This document shows positions 1-6,213 of a stretch of 6,919 bases of DNA, one piece after another. The DNA comes from an uncultured Oscillospiraceae bacterium (GTDB taxonomy: Bacteria; Bacillota_A; Clostridia; Oscillospirales; Acutalibacteraceae), in assembly GCA_900554165.1 (NCBI GenBank), contig USGR01000048.1, positions 1 through 6,919 of the forward strand, given 5' to 3'. The number at the start of each line of letters is the position of its first letter. Position 1 is the first letter of the stretch. The notes beneath the pieces were generated by a model that did not search any database, was not told where the DNA came from, and saw nothing but the letters and a program-made list of their open reading frames with translations. Position numbers and translations under genes: made by a program.

Positions 1-36
1 CTTGTATATTATATCACATAAATTCTAAAAATCAAC

Positions 37-65
37 GGATATTCGCACCATTTTTTTCAATACTA
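37..65 (+). promoter_or_regulatory. possible sporulation sigma (sigma-G-like) promoter
   Basis: GGATA at 37-41 and AATACTA at 59-65 are separated by 17 bp and resemble the forespore sigma-G pattern (about GHATR, 17-18 bp, CATWMTA), with one mismatch in each box. The match is suggestive because the downstream gene looks like a spore protein. No good sigma-A promoter is evident here. The region is AT-rich, so chance similarity is a real possibility. Confidence 0.27.
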
Positions 66-94
66 ATAATAACACCTCTAAAGGAGATATTATT

Positions 95-304
95 ATGGAT
101 AAAAAAATAAAAAAAGTAAGCGGAAACAAGGGAAATCAAGGAGTTCTCACAAGCAAAATTCAAGCCAAAAATATCAATGACGAGTTTTCCACTCAGGCTA
201 TATCACAGCCTGACAAGAGACAGGCTAAAACAGGCGTTGCCATACCGGACGATGAAAATGTAGAACGCGCAAAAAACTGGGTCGACGAAAATGGATTAAG
301 CTAA
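95..304 (+). CDS. small DUF3787-like (spore surface-type) protein
   Basis: This is an intact 69-aa ORF with a textbook ribosome binding site, AAAGGAG at 80-86, 8 nt before the ATG, which fixes the start. The N-terminal half is basic and polar (MDKKIKKVSGNKGNQG) and there is no signal peptide or membrane segment. The C-terminal part, about residues 46-69, with TGVAIPDDENVERAKNWVDENG, resembles the conserved end of DUF3787, a family of short clostridial proteins (V-x-x-P, then VE-x-AK-x-WVDEN). A member of that family in Clostridioides difficile is annotated as a spore surface protein. The family call is from memory of this motif; the biochemical role is not known. It appears monocistronic, with the nearest same-strand gene far away, and may be under sporulation control (candidate promoter at 37-65). 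Confidence 0.72.
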   Translation: MDKKIKKVSGNKGNQGVLTSKIQAKNINDEFSTQAISQPDKRQAKTGVAIPDDENVERAKNWVDENGLS

Positions 305-655
305 AAACATAATATTGCTTTTTTAAGACGGCACTTAAAGTTTTATCCTCTAAAGGCTAAGCAGCGTCAGCTGCATGCGGCCAATATGATAACTAAAATC
401 AGCATAGCAGTCATTATGCGAAGGCTATGCTGATTTTTCTGTGTAAAAGCAGCTCGATAAAAACTGACTCTCAGTGTGCATCCGCTCAATAGCATAAAGA
501 CATTTCCGGCAGCATAGCTGATATAATAGCCCTTATAATAAACCCGCCCGTAAGCTTTTTATATCTGCTGCTTTAAATATCAAGCCAAAAGTCCATGCTG
601 AGGTCAATCGTGCTTAAGGCCCAGCATCACGTTTAATTATTTACGGCAAGCATCA
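305..655. other. gene-free stretch with small hairpins
   Basis: No ORF with a credible start or family resemblance is seen on either strand. It holds a small hairpin (GCAGC/GCTGC, 361-374) and a longer one at 395-437, and otherwise looks like ordinary or decayed intergenic sequence separating the convergent small spore-type gene and the ligase fragment. No clear T-tract terminator follows the ligase fragment stop on the minus strand. Confidence 0.5.
395..437. terminator. 14-bp perfect inverted repeat, probable bidirectional terminator
   Basis: AAAATCAGCATAGC (395-408) is perfectly complementary to GCTATGCTGATTTT (424-437), with a 15-nt loop. The A-rich left end and T-rich right end give a T tract in both transcription directions, so it could end both the small gene at 95-304 (plus) and the ligase-side transcription (minus). 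The stem is only moderately GC-rich and lies 90 nt after the plus-strand stop, so a small dispersed palindrome is an alternative. Confidence 0.55.
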
Positions 656-1879
<1,224 letters not shown>

Positions 1880-1887
<8 letters not shown>

Positions 1888-2620
1888 ACTCCTCAGCATA
1901 TTTTTTATACACGTAAGGGTTGAAAACCGTGACCGTACAGCTTGCAGATATACCATTACCGCCTGCCGCAGTAATTACAGCGGTTTTATGCTTAGACTCA
2001 TCATCAGGTGTAATGACCTTTGGAGTAACCACGCCGCTCTGCGACACATCAGCGACCGATGTATCACTGCTTGTCCAAGTGATGGTTTTATCTGCGGCGT
2101 TATCCGGCATTATATCCGCCGTTAAAGAAAGTGTTTCGTCCATGTATATCGTTGCTGAGGTGATATTGAGCGATATATTCGAAACTTATATGGGTTGACT
2201 CTGGGTATATCCGCTGTCCGGGGGAGTTTGTATCTCGGTACTGCTTGATACCGCGTGTGACGTTGAGGATGCGGAACCATGATTCGATGTGTTTGGCAAA
2301 TCTCTGTTTTGGGAAGAAGAGGCAGACGGTAAATCTTTGCTTGGATATTGCTGATTGCTTGATGACGCTTGTTGCTTAGAAATGGCATCGGAACTTGAAA
2401 TATCCGAACAGCTGCTGGTTATGCAAGACGATACGGCATGGCCGCTGCTTACGCTGACCGAAGCTGTGCTGTCAGTTTTATCCGGCGGACTTTCGGCTGT
2501 ATAAGCATTACTGCTGCAACTTGATATCTCCTCTGTATTGCTTCGAGCGGATGATGCGCTGCATGACGGCAGCAAGAGTGCCATTATGCAGACAGACATC
2601 AGTAATATTTTCTTTTTCAT
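1880..2620 (-). pseudogene. Ser-rich lipoprotein with Big2 (Ig-like) domain, interrupted and truncated
   Basis: The ATG at 2618-2620 opens a type II signal peptide (KKK, a hydrophobic stretch, lipobox LPSC with Cys20 as the predicted lipidation site), so the product would be anchored outside the membrane. Residues about 21-144 form a low-complexity Ser/Thr/Gln-rich linker typical of surface lipoproteins. A TAA at 2186-2188 stops translation after 144 aa, yet the same frame continues directly with a recognisable bacterial Ig-like Big2 domain (ISLNITSATIYMDETLSL, then KTITWTSSDTSVADVSQSGVVT and CTVTVFN). The reading frame is then lost around 1880-1920, where S1-type sequence begins. Thus it carries both a nonsense mutation and a 3' truncation; whatever followed the Ig-like domain is gone. 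An AGGTG ribosome binding site and a TATAAT box (2659-2664) lie upstream, so a 144-aa linker-only lipoprotein could still be made. Binding target unknown. Confidence 0.78.
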
Positions 2621-2884
2621 TTTTACACCTGCATTTTCATATTGTATATTAAATTCAGATTATATATTCATGCGGCGTTTTTAAAAAATAACTGTAAATA
2701 ACTATATCAATTGGTTTGTGTATGAAAATATTAGCGAGATATTTAATACAATTTAAGGCAAAAAATGCAAAGAAAAATTTAGTCATCACGCAACTTATTT
2801 TATATAGCAGCTACTACCTAATATGACCTCAAACCTTATTATTGCTGGTATTTTAGATAATATAAGAAAAATCTTATAAACGTC
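2621..2884. other. AT-rich intergenic region
   Basis: No gene is supported here. The left edge contains the likely upstream signals of the minus-strand lipoprotein (ribosome binding site next to 2620, TATAAT on the minus strand at 2659-2664), and the right edge runs into the tRNA-Thr promoter. The middle is AT-rich without evident repeats or RNA structure. Confidence 0.5.
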
Positions 2885-2913
2885 TTGACACAAGAGCTAA
2901 AGTTAGGTAAAAT
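2885..2913 (+). promoter_or_regulatory. sigma-A promoter of tRNA-Thr
   Basis: A perfect -35 box TTGACA (2885-2890), a 17-bp spacer and a -10 box TAAAAT (2908-2913) precede the tRNA by 19 nt. This is the spacing expected for a short 5' leader processed by RNase P. Confidence 0.88.
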
Positions 2914-2932
2914 AATTGAGCACATGTTTTAT

Positions 2933-3008
2933 GCTACTGTGGCTCAGTTGGTAGAGCAGCTGATTCGTAATCAGCAGGTCACCGGTTCAAGTCCGGTCAG
3001 TAGCTCCA
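2933..3008 (+). tRNA. tRNA-Thr, anticodon CGT (reads ACG), CCA encoded
   Basis: The cloverleaf is complete: acceptor GCTACTG/CAGTAGC (7 bp), D stem GCTC/GAGC, anticodon stem GCTGA/TCAGC with loop TTCGTAA, variable loop AGGTC, T stem ACCGG/CCGGT with loop TTCAAGT, discriminator T, then CCA at 3006-3008. CGT in positions 34-36 gives threonine. The part from 2963 onward is one copy of the 53-bp att repeat. The 3' half of the gene was therefore restored by the integrated element with no change to the sequence, and the gene stays functional. Its original 3' half and terminator now lie at 6161-6240. Confidence 0.97.
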
Positions 3009-3015
3009 TGAAAAA
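2963..3015 (+). repeat. attL: 53-bp att repeat, copy 1
   Basis: The repeat begins in the tRNA anticodon loop region (ATTCGTAATCAGC), runs through the T arm, acceptor 3' strand and CCA, and ends in the following A run. It is identical over 53 positions to 6161-6213, and the flanking bases differ on both sides. Integrase sits next to it, as is usual for tRNA-targeting elements. Confidence 0.95.
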
Positions 3016-3052
3016 AAGAAACCCTCAAAAGCCTTAGCTCATGAGGGTTTTC
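3011..3052. terminator. bidirectional terminator of tRNA-Thr and of the integrase operon
   Basis: AAACCCTCA (3019-3027) pairs perfectly with TGAGGGTTT (3042-3050) around a 14-nt loop. On the plus strand it is followed by a TTTTCTTTA tract, and on the minus strand by a run of seven T (the A run at 3011-3017). The integrase stop codon (3034-3036) lies inside the loop and its last codons form one arm. The element thereby supplies a replacement terminator to the tRNA whose own one was displaced to 6209-6240. Confidence 0.87.
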
Positions 3053-3924
3053 TTTATGTTATCAACAGGACTGTAATTAGAAAAGGTGACTGCTAATTTA
3101 AAAGGTGTAGTCTGTACATACCTCTTTGTCATTTCAAGGGTAGTATGACCAAGTATAGACTGTAAGGAATATACATCCCCGCCGTTCTCCAAATACCTTG
3201 TAGCAAAGGTATGGCGCAGTAAATGAGGTCTTAAACGTGATATGCCTGTTTTAACTTTTAAGCGGCGGAAAAGCTGTCTTATCGTTGTAATTTCTATACG
3301 ACATAATGTGTCTTTTACGAATAAAGCGGTCTTAATATCGGAATTTCTGAAAGAATGTACATACCTCAAAAGATACTTCTTTGTATTAAGTCCGACAGGT
3401 ACAAAACGCTCCTTGTTTCCTTTACCTCTAACAACTATATATCCCTCTGAAAGATGTAAGCTGCCAACATTAAGACATACTACCTCGTTAAGCCTAAGAC
3501 CGCTGTCAAGCATAAGCAGACAAATGCAAATATTACGAAGTCCAATAAAAGTTTTAGTATTAAAGCTTGATAAAAGGATATGTATTTCATCATTTGTAAG
3601 TACGTCAATAACCTTTCGGGCGGCTTTTGGAAGCTTAAACTTATCAGACAAATTAAAAGATATATATTCCTCATGATAGCACCATGTAAGAAAGGCTCGG
3701 ACAGCCCTGATATATGTTTGTATTGTTACGCTTGTAACAGGCTTAGACTTAAGATAAAGATAATATGACTTTAAATGATTGACATTAACGGAACTTATCA
3801 AAATATCGCCTGTAAAGGCCATAAAAGATGTTATGTTCTTATCATAGTATCTTATCGTATGTTTTGAATTACCTCTTATCTCATGCTCTATTAAATACTC
3901 CTGCAAACATTCACTAATAAGCAT
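3034..3924 (-). CDS. int: tyrosine recombinase (integrase), tRNA-Thr specific
   Basis: A 296-aa XerC/D-like phage integrase family protein that would catalyse recombination between attP and the tRNA-Thr attB and, with an excisionase, the reverse. Residues about 5-90 form the N-terminal SAM-like core-binding domain. The catalytic domain follows, with all active residues visible: R144 (SGLRLNE), K168 (RGKGNKER), H234 and R237 (RPHLLRHTF), H260 (LGHTT) and the nucleophile Y269 (KRYVQT). It lacks the extra arm-binding N-terminal domain of larger integrases, in keeping with its short length. The ATG lies 4 bp after the Rep stop codon, with AAGGGG about 9 nt upstream inside the end of rep, so the two genes are co-transcribed and probably translationally coupled. 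It ends inside its own terminator, next to attL. The protein is full length and looks active. Confidence 0.95.
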   Translation of the reverse strand: MLISECLQEYLIEHEIRGNSKHTIRYYDKNITSFMAFTGDILISSVNVNHLKSYYLYLKSKPVTSVTIQTYIRAVRAFLTWCYHEEYISFNLSDKFKLPKAARKVIDVLTNDEIHILLSSFNTKTFIGLRNICICLLMLDSGLRLNEVVCLNVGSLHLSEGYIVVRGKGNKERFVPVGLNTKKYLLRYVHSFRNSDIKTALFVKDTLCRIEITTIRQLFRRLKVKTGISRLRPHLLRHTFATRYLENGGDVYSLQSILGHTTLEMTKRYVQTTPFKLAVTFSNYSPVDNIKKTLMS

Positions 3925-3928
3925 ATTA

Positions 3929-4846
3929 CTAAACCCCTTGATTTTTATTGCGCTTTAAGTTAAAATTAAGATACGATACAGTATTGAGATGCTTACCATT
4001 ATCATCTAAAATCTCATAAGTAGATGAGAAGTCGGGTGTGCGAGACCCGATTTCTTTTTTTATCTCTGAAAATGGAACTTTAACAATATTAGGAGGTTTA
4101 ATACCTCTTGAATGTCTGAATATATTCATACCTACAGGGTACATATGACATCTGCCGCCCTTAATAAATTTCTTTTCACTTTTTATGCCTGTATTATCAT
4201 CAATAATTTCCTTAGTAACAATTTTTGAATTACTCTGCGCTGTTTCGGGAGTAAGCTCAATATCAGTAAGATAAGCAGTAAGATAAGCTCCGATATTATC
4301 TATACCTTTTAAACTTTTAGTAGAAGTAAAACCATGTCCCCATAATTTTGCTATATCATCATTGGGTATATATATCTTTTTTAAATCATTAAACCTGATA
4401 AGAACATGACAATGCCATGCACCTCGACCTTGTGGCTCAACAGCATTAATATAATCGATATTTGAATAACGACGCTTAAAACGCTTCATAAATATATCAA
4501 AGTCAGAATAAAGCCTTTTTACATCAGTCATATTTTCAGCATATGTAAGAGTAAGAAATAATTCATTTGAAGCGCCAACGAAATTATTGTTAATCAAATT
4601 ACGAAGATTTTTAAAAGTACGCTTCAAACTGATAATATTGTCTCTGCGGCTTTTGCTTTCTTCATATTTTTTAATTTCACCAGTATTCATGTCAAGATAT
4701 TCTGTTTTGCTTATCTTTTTAAAGTGAGAAAGATTATCAGAACTTTTTTCTAAAACCTTAACCTCTAAAATATCATTAGTACGTATAACAGAACATATCT
4801 TGTAATCATTAGGTAATTCAGCTCCTAAATATTTATGTAATTTCAT
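3929..4846 (-). CDS. rep: rolling-circle replication initiator (HUH endonuclease)
   Basis: A 305-aa protein with the order of motifs of HUH Rep endonucleases of the Rep ORF2/G2P type. These are LFLTLTYAEN (residues 96-105, motif 1), AVEPQGRGAWHCHVLIRF (135-152) with the metal-binding H145-C146-H147, and GAYLTAYLTD (186-195), where Y188 or Y192 is the likely nicking tyrosine. A C-terminal block RCHMYPVGMNIFRHSRGIKPP (232-252) is typical of this clostridial group. It would nick one strand at the element's origin to start rolling-circle replication of the excised circle; the structured region just upstream (4925-5136) is the likely target. No helicase domain is present, so host helicase is presumed. 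AAAGGA at 4852-4857 precedes the ATG by 5 nt. It is the first gene of the rep-int operon. A mobilisation relaxase role is less likely given its size and motifs but not excluded, since HUH enzymes do both. Confidence 0.87.
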   Translation of the reverse strand: MKLHKYLGAELPNDYKICSVIRTNDILEVKVLEKSSDNLSHFKKISKTEYLDMNTGEIKKYEESKSRRDNIISLKRTFKNLRNLINNNFVGASNELFLTLTYAENMTDVKRLYSDFDIFMKRFKRRYSNIDYINAVEPQGRGAWHCHVLIRFNDLKKIYIPNDDIAKLWGHGFTSTKSLKGIDNIGAYLTAYLTDIELTPETAQSNSKIVTKEIIDDNTGIKSEKKFIKGGRCHMYPVGMNIFRHSRGIKPPNIVKVPFSEIKKEIGSRTPDFSSTYEILDDNGKHLNTVSYLNFNLKRNKNQGV

Positions 4847-4929
4847 TAAATATCCTTTCTATATAATTTTATATAATTTAAAAATAAAAAACGGTGTAAT
4901 GTTTCGATATAATCAAGTTAATAGGAGTA

Positions 4930-4949
4930 TGCTAACTGTTAGTCTCTGC
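4930..4949. repeat. iteron-like 20-mer with internal dyad, copy 1
   Basis: TGCTAACTGTTAGTCTCTGC contains the dyad CTAAC-T-GTTAG. A second copy with one difference lies at 5024-5043. Candidate binding site for Rep or a regulator. Confidence 0.6.
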
Positions 4950-5023
4950 TTGCTATTCGCAGGGTAGTATCTGCTTTAAGTAGTCTGCCGCGGGGCGGTT
5001 GGGCTGGATATGGCATACAATTC

Positions 5024-5043
5024 TGCTGACTGTTAGTCTCTGC
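5024..5043. repeat. iteron-like 20-mer with internal dyad, copy 2
   Basis: TGCTGACTGTTAGTCTCTGC matches copy 1 (4930-4949) at 19 of 20 positions, 94 bp apart in the same orientation. The single change (A to G) still allows a G-T wobble in the CTGAC/GTTAG stem, so folding is kept at the RNA or single-strand level. Confidence 0.6.
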
Positions 5044-5121
5044 GGGCTAAGTAATTATGTACTGGCTTCTACTCTCTGCTGTAAAGCCACTTGACGGCCT
5101 ACGGCCATGTCATGGCTGGTT

Positions 5122-5136
5122 ATGCGCTTCGCGCAT
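5122..5136. repeat. perfect hairpin ATGCGC-TTC-GCGCAT in candidate origin
   Basis: A 6-bp perfect GC-rich stem with a 3-nt loop. It is part of the hairpin cluster upstream of rep and a candidate for a nick-site or single-strand-origin stem-loop. Confidence 0.5.
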
Positions 5137-5156
5137 GGTTTAATTACACTATATAG

Positions 5157-5192
5157 AAAAAACGCGGGCCCGCAGTGCGCGGGGGCCCGCGT
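5157..5192 (-). terminator. strong terminator of the excisionase operon
   Basis: On the minus strand, seven nucleotides after the stop codon of the 83-aa gene, a 10-bp perfect all-but-one GC stem (ACGCGGGCCC at 5162-5171 with GGGCCCGCGT at 5183-5192) is followed by a run of six T. This is a textbook intrinsic terminator and insulates the origin region and rep from the excisionase operon. Confidence 0.9.
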
Positions 5193-5198
5193 ACATTA

Positions 5199-5450
5199 CT
5201 AATCCGACATTTTAATTACTTTATTAGAGACAGACAAATAAGGATATATCTGACGTGAAATATTAAATAAATCAAACTGACGATGTATAAGTAAATCACG
5301 AACACGGTTAAAACAAAGGTCAAAAACATCTTCTGAAAAACAAGAATGTAAAGACGGCTGAGGAGCTTCAAGCATAGCTAAAACAAGAATATCTATACGA
5401 ATATCATCAACAAGATTTCCAAAAGTATCCGCTAATTCCAATACATCCAT
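5199..5450 (-). CDS. unknown 83-aa protein, downstream partner of excisionase-like gene
   Basis: I do not recognise this protein. It is 83 aa, acidic in the N-terminal part (MDVLELADTFGNLVDDIRIDI), with a likely amphipathic or hydrophobic helix around residues 17-28 (IRIDILVLAMLEA), then FSEDVFDLCFNRVRDLL and a polar C-terminus. No signal peptide, convincing membrane span, metal-binding set or helix-turn-helix is seen. The ATG lies 3 nt after the TGA of the preceding gene. Its ribosome binding site AAGGAG sits inside that gene's last codons with 9-nt spacing, so the two are translationally coupled and made together. A strong terminator follows at once. By position it may assist excision, replication initiation or copy control; this is inference from context only. 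Confidence 0.72.
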   Translation of the reverse strand: MDVLELADTFGNLVDDIRIDILVLAMLEAPQPSLHSCFSEDVFDLCFNRVRDLLIHRQFDLFNISRQIYPYLSVSNKVIKMSD

Positions 5451-5453
5451 ATA

Positions 5454-5639
5454 TCATTTCTCCTTAGAATTTAAAACAGAATTAGAATTAATCCATTTCA
5501 AAACCTCTTCTAAATCATAACGAATAATTTTTGTACCGAGACGTTTAAAAGGAAGTCCAAGCTTTCTATTACGCCATAAGAAAACCCTATCTACTTTAAG
5601 AAATTTACAAAGCTCATTTTCAGTTAATAAATTACACAT
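5454..5639 (-). CDS. excisionase-like small winged-helix DNA-binding protein
   Basis: A 61-aa protein whose residues 4-51 fit the MerR-like helix-turn-helix HTH_17/AlpA excisionase family: LLTENELCKFLKVDRVFLWRNRKLGLPFKRLGTKIIRYDLEEVLKWI, with the helix-turn-helix at about 6-27, the wing around LPFKRLGTKIIRY and the closing DLEEVLKWI helix. Proteins of this kind in integrative elements act as directionality factors that bend DNA at att sites, or as transcription activators. The start is fixed by AAAAGGAG eight nt upstream of the ATG. It is transcribed from a consensus promoter (5682-5711) that is overlapped by putative repressor operators, with the XRE gene diverging on the other side, so its expression is probably the switch between integrated and excised states. 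An activator of rep is an alternative role. Confidence 0.83.
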   Translation of the reverse strand: MCNLLTENELCKFLKVDRVFLWRNRKLGLPFKRLGTKIIRYDLEEVLKWINSNSVLNSKEK

Positions 5640-5659
5640 AAAAAAATCTCCTTTTAAAA

Positions 5660-5728
5660 TATTGCATTATGCTATATTAATATTATAGCGTATTGCAATA
5701 ATAAATGTCAAGAAAAAATATTGCAAAA
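5660..5728. promoter_or_regulatory. operator cluster of TATTGCA sites (probable XRE repressor targets)
   Basis: TATTGCA occurs three times in one orientation, at 5660-5666, 5691-5697 and 5719-5725. The middle one is part of the perfect palindrome TATTGCAATA (5691-5700). In addition, 5660-5676 and 5684-5700 form an inverted repeat matching at 15 of 17 positions around a 7-bp spacer. The middle site lies within the spacer of the excisionase promoter, and the outer ones flank it. This is the layout of a lambda-like immunity region in a 113-bp divergent intergenic gap. Confidence 0.68.
5682..5711 (-). promoter_or_regulatory. consensus promoter of the excisionase operon
   Basis: Read on the minus strand: TTGACA (plus 5706-5711), an 18-bp spacer, TATAAT (plus 5682-5687). 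Both boxes match consensus exactly. Such a strong promoter in front of an excisionase gene makes sense only if tightly repressed, which fits the overlapping operator-like sites and the divergent repressor gene. The promoter of the repressor itself is not clear. Confidence 0.88.
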
Positions 5729-5797
5729 CGAAATAAAAATAAAAAGGATTAATTGAATAAAAAAGAAAAGTCTGATATTATAAAAAAGGTGATAATA

Positions 5798-6115
5798 ATG
5801 CAAGAAACACTTGGAGCAAGATTAAAAATATTAAGAGAAAAAAGCGGAATGACACAAGAAGAAATTGCGGCAATATGCAATATTCATCAAGCAACATATA
5901 ATGGATATGAAAAAGACAGAAGAAAACCAGATTTAGAAACACTTACAAAATTAGCAGATGTACTACAAACAAGCACAGATTATCTATTGGGAAGATATAG
6001 TCTAAAAGAACAAATGAAAACATTTTTTAATGCAGGAATAAAAACAGGACAAAAAGCCAAAAAAATATACAAAGAAGAAAAAGCAAAAGAAAATAAAAAA
6101 GCAAAAAAAATATAA
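5798..6115 (+). CDS. XRE/Cro-CI family transcriptional repressor
   Basis: Starting at the ATG at 5798 the product has 105 aa. Residues about 6-61 form a classical HTH_XRE domain (LGARLKILREKSGMTQEEIAAICNIH, then NGYEKDRRKPDLETLTKLADVL and TDYLLG). The C-terminal 35 residues are a Lys-rich, probably disordered or helical tail. I prefer this ATG because AAAGGTGAT lies just upstream and the HTH then starts at the usual place. An alternative TTG start at 5753, with AAGGA 4 nt before it, would add 15 basic residues and cannot be excluded. It diverges from the excisionase operon across the TATTGCA operator cluster and is thus the likely keeper of the integrated state. It lacks the RecA-sensitive peptidase domain of CI and any ImmA-like partner gene, so SOS-triggered cleavage is not indicated; the inducing signal is unknown. 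Confidence 0.92.
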   Translation: MQETLGARLKILREKSGMTQEEIAAICNIHQATYNGYEKDRRKPDLETLTKLADVLQTSTDYLLGRYSLKEQMKTFFNAGIKTGQKAKKIYKEEKAKENKKAKKI

Positions 6116-6141
6116 AAAAGGCAGTGCAAGAAAACACTGCC
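6114..6141 (-). terminator. hairpin after the repressor gene, terminator mainly in the minus direction
   Basis: GGCAGTG (6120-6126) pairs with CACTGCC (6135-6141) around an 8-nt loop. The T tract is on the minus strand (A run at 6114-6119), so it would stop antisense transcription entering the element from the right. On the plus strand it has no T tract and would be a weak terminator for the repressor gene. Confidence 0.6.
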
Positions 6142-6160
6142 AAAGATATATAAATTTGTA

Positions 6161-6213
6161 ATTCGTAATCAGCAGGTCACCGGTTCAAGTCCGGTCAGTA
6201 GCTCCATGAAAAA
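6161..6213 (+). repeat. attR: 53-bp att repeat, copy 2 (tRNA-Thr 3' remnant)
   Basis: Identical to 2963-3015. It starts in the anticodon region and includes T arm, acceptor 3' strand and CCA (6204-6206), but has no 5' half of a tRNA before it, so it is not a functional tRNA. It is the original chromosomal 3' end of the tRNA gene, as shown by the tRNA terminator directly after it. Confidence 0.95.

Larger units (their letters stand above)
4847..5198. other. structured GC-richer non-coding region, candidate replication origin and rep leader
   Basis: No gene is present. Next to rep lies an AT-rich stretch (4858-4895) fit for a promoter or for unwinding. From about 4925 to 5136 the sequence is much richer in G and C than the surrounding genes and is dense with symmetry: a repeated 20-mer (4930-4949 and 5024-5043), hairpin CCGC/GCGG with a 3-nt loop (4988-4998), GGCTT/AAGCC (5064-5088), a compound hairpin around GGCC-TAC-GGCC closed by AGCCA/TGGCT (5085-5117), and ATGCGC-TTC-GCGCAT (5122-5136). 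Such hairpins next to a Rep gene are typical of rolling-circle origins (double- and single-strand). I cannot point to the nick site. An alternative is a structured RNA leader or antisense RNA controlling rep. Confidence 0.6.
2963..6213. mobile_element. compact integrative rolling-circle element inserted in tRNA-Thr
   Basis: The element is bounded by identical 53-bp direct repeats at 2963-3015 and 6161-6213, one completing the tRNA-Thr gene and the other being a headless tRNA 3' remnant. Excision between them would yield a circle of 3,198 bp. Gene order from attL: integrase and HUH Rep (minus strand, one operon), a structured non-coding region, an unknown 83-aa protein and an excisionase-like protein (minus, one operon), a divergent promoter/operator region, and an XRE repressor (plus). 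All five ORFs are open, with good ribosome binding sites, all six integrase catalytic residues and both Rep motifs, so the element looks intact. The coding parts are clearly more AT-rich than the flanks, indicating foreign origin. It encodes no relaxase, type IV secretion, capsid, resistance or defence gene. It could be an integrative plasmid or a satellite moved by a helper. Confidence 0.9.

Noticed and set aside
2122..2388. 88-codon minus-strand frame overlapping the lipoprotein
   Set aside because: It is out of frame with the signal peptide and Big2 domain, basic and without motifs, so a shadow.
3242..3768. Open frames overlapping the integrase gene on both strands
   Set aside because: The integrase frame has all six catalytic residues, and the others show no family resemblance and lack translation signals.
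4925..5136. CRISPR array
   Set aside because: There are only two copies of one 20-mer, 94 bp apart, with no regular repeat-spacer pattern and no cas gene.
5162..5192. GC-rich hairpin as the replication origin
   Set aside because: Its position just after a stop codon and the T6 tract on the minus strand fit an intrinsic terminator better.
5753..5797. TTG start adding 15 residues to the XRE repressor
   Set aside because: It has a possible AAGGA, but only 4 nt away, and the ATG at 5798 has a good AAAGGTGAT site and gives the usual HTH position. Kept only as an alternative.
6161..6206. A second tRNA-Thr gene
   Set aside because: Only the 3' part from the anticodon loop onward is present; acceptor 5' strand, D arm and the 5' anticodon stem are missing.
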